DNA of 64,000 nucleotides from Nocardioides sp. 503 (GTDB taxonomy: Bacteria; Actinomycetota; Actinomycetes; Propionibacteriales; Nocardioidaceae), in contig NZ_SPUI01000003.1 in assembly GCF_004522095.1 (NCBI RefSeq), forward strand, positions 558,001 through 622,000. Reading direction: 5' to 3'. The notes beneath the pieces are model-generated. The model did no database searches. It was not told the origin of the DNA and saw nothing but the letters and a program-made list of their open reading frames with translations. Positions within the stretch are counted from its first letter, which is position 1. Every line of letters begins with the position of its first letter. The position numbers and the translations under genes are program-made. Positions 58,928-64,000 of this stretch are shown in pieces.

Positions 58928-60208
58928 ATGTCAGACGCGCCCACGTCCCCGTCCCCCGCCACCCCGGCCGAGAGTCCCTCCGACATCCCGGAGGTCGCCG
59001 TCGGCACCAACCCGCGCGAGCGCCGGGTGTCGCGCCGCATCGGTGCGATCGCGGAGTCGGCCACGCTGAAGGTGGATGCGCGGGCCAAGGCGCTGAAGGC
59101 CGAGGGCCGGCCCGTCATCGGCTTCGGCGCCGGCGAGCCCGACTTCCCCACGCCCGACTACATCGTCGACGCCGCCGTCGACGCCTGCCGCGACCCCAAG
59201 AACCACCGCTACACCCCTGCCGGCGGTCTCCCGGAGCTGAAGAAGGCGATCGTGGCCAAGACCCGGCGCGACAGCGGCTTGGAGGTCGAGCCGAGCCAGG
59301 TCCTGGTCACCAACGGCGGCAAGCAGGCGATCTACGCCGCCTTCGCGGCGATGATCGACCCCGGCGACGAGGTGATCGTGCCGGCGCCCTACTGGACGAC
59401 GTACCCCGAGGCGATCCAGCTGGCCGGCGGGGTGCCCGTCGAGGTGCTCGCCGACGAGACCCAGGACTACAAGGTGACCGTCGAGCAGCTCGAGGCGGCC
59501 CGCACCAAGCACACCAAGGTGCTGCTGTTCGTGTCCCCCTCCAACCCCACCGGCGCGGTCTACACCTCCGAGGAGATCCGGGCGATCGGCCAGTGGGTCG
59601 AGGACCACGACCTGTGGGTGCTCACCGACGAGATCTACGAGCACCTCGTCTACGACGGCGCGGACACCGGGTCGATGCCCGTGCTGTGCCCGTTCCTCCA
59701 GGACAACTGCGTCGTCGTCAACGGCGTCGCCAAGACCTACGCCATGACCGGCTGGCGCGTCGGCTGGATGATCGGCCCGGCCGACCTCGTCAAGGCCGCG
59801 ACCAACCTGCAGTCGCACGCCACCTCGAACGTCGCCAACGTCGCCCAGCGGGCGGCCATCGCCGCCCTCGAGGGCGACCTCTCGGCCGTCGACACCATGA
59901 AGGCCGCCTTCGACCGGCGCCGCAAGACGATCGTGGCGATGCTCAACGAGATCGACGGCGTCGTCTGCCCCACGCCCGGTGGCGCGTTCTACGCCTACCC
60001 CCAGGTCAAGGGGCTGCTCGGCAAGGAGCACGGCGGTCAGCTCGTCGAGACCTCCGCCGACCTCGCCGCCTACATCCTGGACGCCGCCGAGGTGGCGGTC
60101 GTCCCCGGCGAGGCCTTCGGATCGCCGGGCTACCTGCGGCTCTCCTACGCGCTCGGCGACGACGACATCGTCGAGGGCATCACCCGCCTGCAGAAGCTCT
60201 TCGCTTGA
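58928..60208 (+). CDS. aspC: Pyridoxal-phosphate-dependent aspartate aminotransferase (class I)
   Basis: 426 residues. After an N-terminal tail of about 40 residues come [31 protein letters not shown], the substrate and cofactor residues [15 protein letters not shown] and [16 protein letters not shown] lysine in [16 protein letters not shown] (about residue 270) and C-terminal [13 protein letters not shown] with the carboxylate Arg. It transfers the amino group between aspartate and 2-oxoglutarate; prephenate aminotransferase activity is possible. Its TGA overlaps the TTG start of the deaminase gene. Confidence 0.93.
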   Translation: MSDAPTSPSPATPAESPSDIPEVAVGTNPRERRVSRRIGAIAESATLKVDARAKALKAEGRPVIGFGAGEPDFPTPDYIVDAAVDACRDPKNHRYTPAGGLPELKKAIVAKTRRDSGLEVEPSQVLVTNGGKQAIYAAFAAMIDPGDEVIVPAPYWTTYPEAIQLAGGVPVEVLADETQDYKVTVEQLEAARTKHTKVLLFVSPSNPTGAVYTSEEIRAIGQWVEDHDLWVLTDEIYEHLVYDGADTGSMPVLCPFLQDNCVVVNGVAKTYAMTGWRVGWMIGPADLVKAATNLQSHATSNVANVAQRAAIAALEGDLSAVDTMKAAFDRRRKTIVAMLNEIDGVVCPTPGGAFYAYPQVKGLLGKEHGGQLVETSADLAAYILDAAEVAVVPGEAFGSPGYLRLSYALGDDDIVEGITRLQKLFA

Positions 60209-61212
60209 GGGACCTGCACGCCCTTCCCAAGGCCCACCTGCACCTGCACTTCACGGGGTCGATGCGGCACGCGACGCTGCTCGAGCTCGCGGAGCGCGAC
60301 GGGATCGCGCTGCCCGACTCGTTGGTCTCGGAGTGGCCGCCGCGGCTGAGCGCGGCCGACGAGAAGGGCTGGTTCCGCTTCCAGCGGCTCTACGACGTCG
60401 CGCGCTCGGTCCTGCGCACCGAGACCGACGTACGTCGCCTGGTCCGGGAGGCCGCCGAGGACGACGTGCGCGACGGCGGGCGCTGGCTGGAGATCCAGGT
60501 GGACCCCAGCGGCTACGCCGCCCGCTTCGGGGGCATCACCGCCTTCACCGACCTGGTCCTGGACGCGGTGCGCGAGGCCTCGGAGCTGACCGGGCTCGGG
60601 ATGGCGGTCGTGATCGCGGCCAACCGGACCCGGCACCCGCTCGACGCCCGCACGCTGGCGCGGCTCGCCGGGCAGTACGCCGGTCGCGGGGTCGTCGGCT
60701 TCGGGCTGTCCAACGACGAGCGCCGCGGCCGCACCGCGGACTTCGCCGGCGCCTTCCAGATCGCCGAGCGGGCGGGGCTCCTGCTCGCGCCCCACGGCGG
60801 CGAGCTGCTGGGACCCGACAGCATCCGCACCGTCCTGGACTCCCTGCACGCCCACCGGCTGGGTCACGGCGTGCGAGCGGCCGAGGACCCCGAGCTGCTC
60901 GACCGCATCGTGCAGGCCGGGGTGGCCCTCGAGGTCTGCCCGGTGAGCAACGTGGCGCTGGGCGTCTACAGCGACCTCACCTCGGTGCCGCTGCCCACGC
61001 TGCTCGCCGCCGGGGCCACCGTGGCGCTCGGTGCCGACGACCCGCTGCTGTTCGGCTCCCGCCTGGCCGGGCAGTACGCCACGATGCGCGCCGCCCACGA
61101 CCTGAGCGACGACCAGCTCGCGGAGCTCGCCCGGATGTCGGTGCGCGCCTCGCGCGCCCCGGACGACGTGCGGGCAGCGGTGCTGGGCGACATCGACGCC
61201 TGGGCGGCCTGA
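60205..61212 (+). CDS. add: Adenosine deaminase family protein
   Basis: 335 residues, TTG start overlapping the aspC stop. Zinc-site HLHLHFTGS near the N-terminus, [20 protein letters not shown] (active His and Glu), [26 protein letters not shown] and the catalytic Asp pair in [10 protein letters not shown]. It hydrolyses adenosine (or a related aminopurine) to inosine for purine salvage. Neighbours match the streptomycete murB/add/aspC/secE region. Confidence 0.9.
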   Translation: MRDLHALPKAHLHLHFTGSMRHATLLELAERDGIALPDSLVSEWPPRLSAADEKGWFRFQRLYDVARSVLRTETDVRRLVREAAEDDVRDGGRWLEIQVDPSGYAARFGGITAFTDLVLDAVREASELTGLGMAVVIAANRTRHPLDARTLARLAGQYAGRGVVGFGLSNDERRGRTADFAGAFQIAERAGLLLAPHGGELLGPDSIRTVLDSLHAHRLGHGVRAAEDPELLDRIVQAGVALEVCPVSNVALGVYSDLTSVPLPTLLAAGATVALGADDPLLFGSRLAGQYATMRAAHDLSDDQLAELARMSVRASRAPDDVRAAVLGDIDAWAA

Positions 61213-61255
61213 CCACCGTCGTTTGTCCCGAGGGGCACCGGGGAAGATGCTCCTC

Positions 61256-61909
61256 GTGACCACCCAGGGGCCCGACGAGCCGGACGAGACGCAGCCGTTC
61301 ACCCACCGCCCCTACGGCGAGCGCCACGACGAGCCGTTCGCCTCCCCCTCGGGCACCGACCGGCCGCAGCCGGAGTCGCCCGCGTGGCCGACGTACGGGC
61401 AGCCCACGACGCCGGTGCCCGAGACCCCGGCGCCGCCGGCGGGCGGGCCCACCCCGACGCCGTACGCCCCGCCCGCGGGCCCGCCGAACCCCTACCTGCA
61501 GCAGCCCTACGGGCAGCCGCCGTACGGGCAGCCGGCATACGGCCAGCCGCCGTACGGCGTCCCGCCGGGCTTCTCGGGCTACGGCCAGGCGGCTCCCGGC
61601 TACAGCTACGCCCAGTCGCTGGGCACGGCCACGACGTCGATGGTGCTGGGGATCGTCGCCCTGGTCTCGCTCGCGCTGACGCCCTTCTGCTGCGTCACGC
61701 TGCCCGGCCTGCTCGTGGGGCCCTTCGCCCTGTGGACCGGGTGGAGCGCCAAGCGGGAGATCGACCGCAACCCGGGCGCCTACAACAACCGGGGCCAGGC
61801 GCTCGCGGGCTTCATCATGGGCATCGTCGCGAGCGCGCTGGCCGTCCTGGCGGTCATCCTGATCATCGTCTTCGTCGGCAGCTGGTCCAGCAGCTACAAC
61901 AACCTCTGA
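61256..61909 (+). CDS. DUF4190-type membrane protein with Pro/Tyr/Gly-rich N-terminus
   Basis: 217 residues: a disordered N-terminal half rich in Pro, Gly, Tyr and Gln with repeats of PYGQP, then two membrane helices (about 123-160 and 180-210) separated by SAKREIDRNPGAYNNRGQALA, the layout of DUF4190 proteins common in actinobacteria. Function unknown. GTG 61256 is chosen with GGGGAAG at workable spacing; ATG 61247 is the alternative. Confidence 0.7.
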   Translation: MTTQGPDEPDETQPFTHRPYGERHDEPFASPSGTDRPQPESPAWPTYGQPTTPVPETPAPPAGGPTPTPYAPPAGPPNPYLQQPYGQPPYGQPAYGQPPYGVPPGFSGYGQAAPGYSYAQSLGTATTSMVLGIVALVSLALTPFCCVTLPGLLVGPFALWTGWSAKREIDRNPGAYNNRGQALAGFIMGIVASALAVLAVILIIVFVGSWSSSYNNL

Positions 61910-61958
61910 GCCGCACCTCGCCGTCGCCACGCCGTCGCCGTCGCCGTCGCCGAGGAGA

Positions 61959-62023
61959 TTCACCGGGTACCCGGTGAAACTCACGCTCCCGGCATGAAGC
62001 TTCGTACCGGAAGCATGAGTTTC
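61959..62023. repeat. Compound palindromic element between convergent genes
   Basis: A perfect 20-bp palindrome (TTCACCGGGTACCCGGTGAA, 61959-61978) runs directly into a 17-base imperfect inverted repeat (61976-61992 with 62007-62023) whose two mismatches are G-U compatible in RNA; its loop holds GAAGCTTC. Just before it is a run of GCCGTC repeats (61919-61952). It probably terminates both converging transcripts or is a dispersed element. Confidence 0.6.
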
Positions 62024-62052
62024 GGGCGGGCAGTGGGACGTGGGGGGTCGGC

Positions 62053-63072
62053 TCAGAGCTCGCAGCCGACGAGCACCGGCTCGTTGACCAGCGTGATGCC
62101 GTACGCCGCCGCCACGCCGTCGCGCACCTCGCGAGCGAGGTCGAGGAGCTCGGCGGTGGTGGCGCCGCCGCGGTTGGTCAGCGCCAGCGGGTGCTTGCCG
62201 GACAGGGCGACCCGCGCGTTGCCGTGGCCCTTGTCGAACCCGGCGTGCTGGATCAGCCAGGCCGCGCTGGTCTTGACCCCGCCGTCGGCGGGCCACGACG
62301 GCGCGCCGGCGGGCACGGCCTCCGGCGCGACCACCGGGTTGGTGAAGAAGGACCCCGCGCTCCAGGTGTCGTGGTCGGCGGCGTCCAGGACCATGCCCTT
62401 GCCCCGGCGCAGGCCCAGCACCGCCTCGCGGACCTCGGCCAGCGGCGCGCGGGCGCCCTCCTCGATGCCGAGCGTCCGGGCGAGCTCGGCGTAGCGCACC
62501 GGGGCGCTCAGCGGCCCCTGGGCGAGCTGGAAGGTCACGTCCAGCACGACGTGGCGGCCCGGGTCGGCCTTGAAGCGCGAGTGGCGGTAGCCGAAGCCGC
62601 AGTCGGCGTTGGCGAAGGTCCGGACCCCGCGCAGGGTGCGGTCCCACACCCGCACCGACGCGATCGTCTGGGCGACCTCCTGGCCGTAGGCGCCGACGTT
62701 CTGGATCGGGGTCGCCCCGACCGCCCCCGGGATGCCCGAGAGGGCCTCGACGCCCACCCAGCCGCGCGCCACGGCCGTGGCGACCAGCTCGTCCCACGAC
62801 TCCCCGGCCGCGACCTTCACGAGCACGCCGCCGCACGAGGCGTCGTCCTCGGCGTCGGGGGTCACGCCGCGGGTCGCGACCCGGACGACGACGCCCGGGA
62901 AGCCCTCGTCGGCGACCACGAGGTTGCTGCCGCCGCCGAGCACGAGCACGGGCTCGCCCGCGGCGTCCGCGGTGGAGACCGCCTCGACCAGCTCGGCCTC
63001 GGTGGTCGCGGTCACGAGGAGGCCGGCAGGCCCCCCCAGGCGCAGCGTGGTGAGGTCGCGGAGCTCAGGCAC
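62053..63072 (-). CDS. murB: UDP-N-acetylenolpyruvoylglucosamine reductase
   Basis: 339 residues. FAD-dependent reduction that makes UDP-MurNAc in peptidoglycan synthesis. Motifs: TTLRLGGPAG, VLGGGSNLVVAD, GVEALSGIPGAVGATPIQNV and GAYGQEV (FAD contacts), FGYRHSRFK, the catalytic Ser in WSAGSFFTNPVV and the C-terminal Glu in LVNEPVLVG. GTG start overlaps the end of the hadB-like gene by 8 bases. Confidence 0.96.
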   Translation of the reverse strand: MPELRDLTTLRLGGPAGLLVTATTEAELVEAVSTADAAGEPVLVLGGGSNLVVADEGFPGVVVRVATRGVTPDAEDDASCGGVLVKVAAGESWDELVATAVARGWVGVEALSGIPGAVGATPIQNVGAYGQEVAQTIASVRVWDRTLRGVRTFANADCGFGYRHSRFKADPGRHVVLDVTFQLAQGPLSAPVRYAELARTLGIEEGARAPLAEVREAVLGLRRGKGMVLDAADHDTWSAGSFFTNPVVAPEAVPAGAPSWPADGGVKTSAAWLIQHAGFDKGHGNARVALSGKHPLALTNRGGATTAELLDLAREVRDGVAAAYGITLVNEPVLVGCEL

Positions 63073-63442
63073 GGACCACGGCCTTGGGCATGCCCAGGAC
63101 CTTCTGGCCGCCGCTGGTGACCGTGAGCGCCACCGTGGTCAGGTCGCCCTCGGTGCCCTTGACCTCACCGGCGATCTCCAGCTCGACGCCGCCCTCGGCG
63201 GGCACGACGACGGGGTTGGTGAACTTGCAGGCGAGGCTCACCACCTGGGCGCCGGGGAACCAGTCGCCGACGGCGCGGGCCGCGAGTGCCATCGTGTACA
63301 TGCCGTGGGCGATGACCCCGGGCAGGCCGACGCTGAGCGCGACCGTCTCGTCCTGGTGGATCGGGTTGTGGTCGCCGCTGGCCTGCGCGTAGCCGACGAG
63401 GTCGGCGCGGGTGATCGTGAACGTGCGGGTCTCGAGGCTCAT
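63065..63442 (-). CDS. hadB: MaoC-like (R)-hydroxyacyl dehydratase, HadB type
   Basis: 125 residues, single hotdog domain with the hydratase-2 motif YAQASGDHNPIHQDE (Asp-His pair, about residues 17-31) and GVIAHGMYTMALAARAV. It works as the catalytic partner of the HadA-type subunit encoded just upstream, dehydrating 3-hydroxyacyl thioesters in fatty acid metabolism. ATGA overlap with hadA. Confidence 0.92.
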   Translation of the reverse strand: MSLETRTFTITRADLVGYAQASGDHNPIHQDETVALSVGLPGVIAHGMYTMALAARAVGDWFPGAQVVSLACKFTNPVVVPAEGGVELEIAGEVKGTEGDLTTVALTVTSGGQKVLGMPKAVVRA

Positions 63443-63840
63443 GCGTCGGCTCCCCGGTGGACGAGCGTGGCGGAGGTGCGGCACACGACCGCACCCGTGG
63501 CGTCGGCGATCTCGCTGGTGGTCCCGATGATGTCGTTGCCGCCGATCTGGCGCAGGCTCGCGACGGTCAGCGTCGCGCTCAGCACGTCGCCGGGCAGGAC
63601 CGGGCGCTCGTAGACGAAGTCCTGGGCGCCGTGGACGATGCGGTGCAGCTCGATCGCCTCCGCCTCGAGGAAGGCGTTCATGGCGTCGAAGGCCAGGACG
63701 ATCGGGAACGTCGCGGGGGCCGGCCCGCCGGCGTACTCCCCGCCCGTGGCGGCCACGAACTCACGCACCCGGTCCTCGGAGACCTCGAGACGGGGGGTCG
63801 GCGGGAAGACCCGGCCGACGAGGGACTGGTCGACTGGCAT
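63439..63840 (-). CDS. hadA: MaoC-like dehydratase N-terminal-type subunit, HadA type
   Basis: 133 residues, hotdog domain without the catalytic Asp-His motif: LVGRVFPPTPRLEVSEDRVR, APATFPIVLAFDAMNAFLE, VHGAQDFVYERPVLPGD. It provides the acyl-chain binding half of the HadAB heterodimer. The order rpmG-hadA-hadB matches mycobacteria. A -10 box ends seven bases before the ATG, so a leaderless message is likely. Confidence 0.9.
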   Translation of the reverse strand: MPVDQSLVGRVFPPTPRLEVSEDRVREFVAATGGEYAGGPAPATFPIVLAFDAMNAFLEAEAIELHRIVHGAQDFVYERPVLPGDVLSATLTVASLRQIGGNDIIGTTSEIADATGAVVCRTSATLVHRGADA

Positions 63841-63846
63841 GGCTCG

Positions 63847-63875
63847 AATCTAGTCGCTGCACGGGGCGCCGCTAA
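63847..63875 (-). promoter_or_regulatory. hadAB-murB promoter
   Basis: Minus-strand TTAGCG (63875-63870), 17-base spacer, TAGATT (63852-63847). Transcription would start at or near the hadA ATG at 63840. Confidence 0.5.
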
Positions 63876-63878
63876 ATG

Positions 63879-63914
63879 CGACCGACCCGCCGCGGGTCAG
63901 CGGCGGGTCGGTCG
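63879..63914 (-). terminator. rpmG terminator
   Basis: Perfect 14-bp stem CGACCGACCCGCCG/CGGCGGGTCGGTCG with an 8-base loop, 12 bases after the rpmG stop; only a short CATTTAG follows. Confidence 0.65.
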
Positions 63915-63925
63915 GCAGGTCTGGA

Positions 63926-64000
63926 TCAGCGGGTCTCGCGGTGCGCCTTGTGGCAGCGGCAGCGCGGGCAGAACTTCGCCAGCTCCAACCGGTCGGGGTC
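63926..64000 (-). CDS. rpmG: 50S ribosomal protein L33 (partial)
   Basis: The last 24 codons of L33 are visible, ending RETR then TGA; the start lies beyond the right edge. DPDRLELAKFCPRC and HKAHRETR match the C-terminus of zinc-type (C+) L33, with one pair of the zinc-binding cysteines in CPRC and an additional Cys two residues on. The position next to hadA is the conserved one. Confidence 0.85.
   Translation of the reverse strand, partial: DPDRLELAKFCPRCRCHKAHRETR

Noticed and set aside
61919..61952. GCCGTC microrepeat as a CRISPR or VNTR array
   Set aside because: Only a few imperfect hexamers in GC-rich DNA, no spacers.

Overview
The window is chromosomal DNA of a high-GC actinobacterium. 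Best guess is the Nocardioides / Propionibacteriales group, judged from the very high GC, the frequent GTG and TTG starts with 4-base stop/start overlaps, a complete mce lipid-import operon, a menaquinone-type geranylgeranyl reductase, and the gene order rpmG-hadA-hadB-murB ... tRNA-Trp-secE-nusG-rplK-rplA ... rplJ-rplL-mceG ... rpoB-rpoC. That order matches the conserved actinobacterial transcription/translation block. I see no rRNA operon, prophage, insertion sequence or CRISPR array.

Left third (1-33.7 kb, mixed metabolism): the start of an IdeR/DtxR-type regulator runs off the left edge. It is followed by a coupled operon of photolyase, hotdog-like thioesterase and GH13 alpha-glucosidase, then a MarR regulator with its DHA2 efflux pump. 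Upstream of the pump lies a 460-base gene-poor stretch with a candidate attenuator RNA (12-codon ORF, nested hairpins, U-tract terminator) and a 65-bp palindromic repeat. Next come a heterodimeric ABC exporter pair behind a TetR regulator, a large membrane-anchored hydrolase-like protein, pdxH, citrate synthase, and a small cassette of TasA/camelysin-like secreted protein plus a histidine-less HPt-like protein. A complete N-acetylglucosamine/chitobiose-type import operon follows: ROK repressor, binding lipoprotein, two permeases, GH3 hexosaminidase and ROK kinase, with no ATPase gene. serC, topoisomerase IB, a methyltransferase, an iron alcohol dehydrogenase, a tandem Nudix protein, a MenJ-like reductase and a collagen-repeat secreted protein complete this part.

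Right half (34-64 kb, information processing and envelope): on the minus strand, read from right to left, are rpmG (partial), hadA, hadB and murB; then tRNA-Trp, secE, nusG, rplK, rplA; a 2-hydroxyacid dehydrogenase; rplJ with an L10 leader; rplL; a full mce operon (mceG, yrbEA, yrbEB, mceA-F and two Mce-associated proteins); rpoB; rpoC. On the plus strand between 58.9 and 61.9 kb are aspC, an adenosine deaminase and a DUF4190-type membrane protein.

Most likely previously undescribed items: the leader RNA at 6279-6487, whose short ORF carries an Arg-X-Arg motif; the TasA-like / pseudo-HPt cassette at 15887-17098; two related 65-69 bp palindromic elements 20 kb apart; an 18-codon ORF bridging two ABC exporter genes with overlaps at both ends; and a 29-residue membrane micropeptide. 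All functions here are inferred from reading the sequence. No database search was run.
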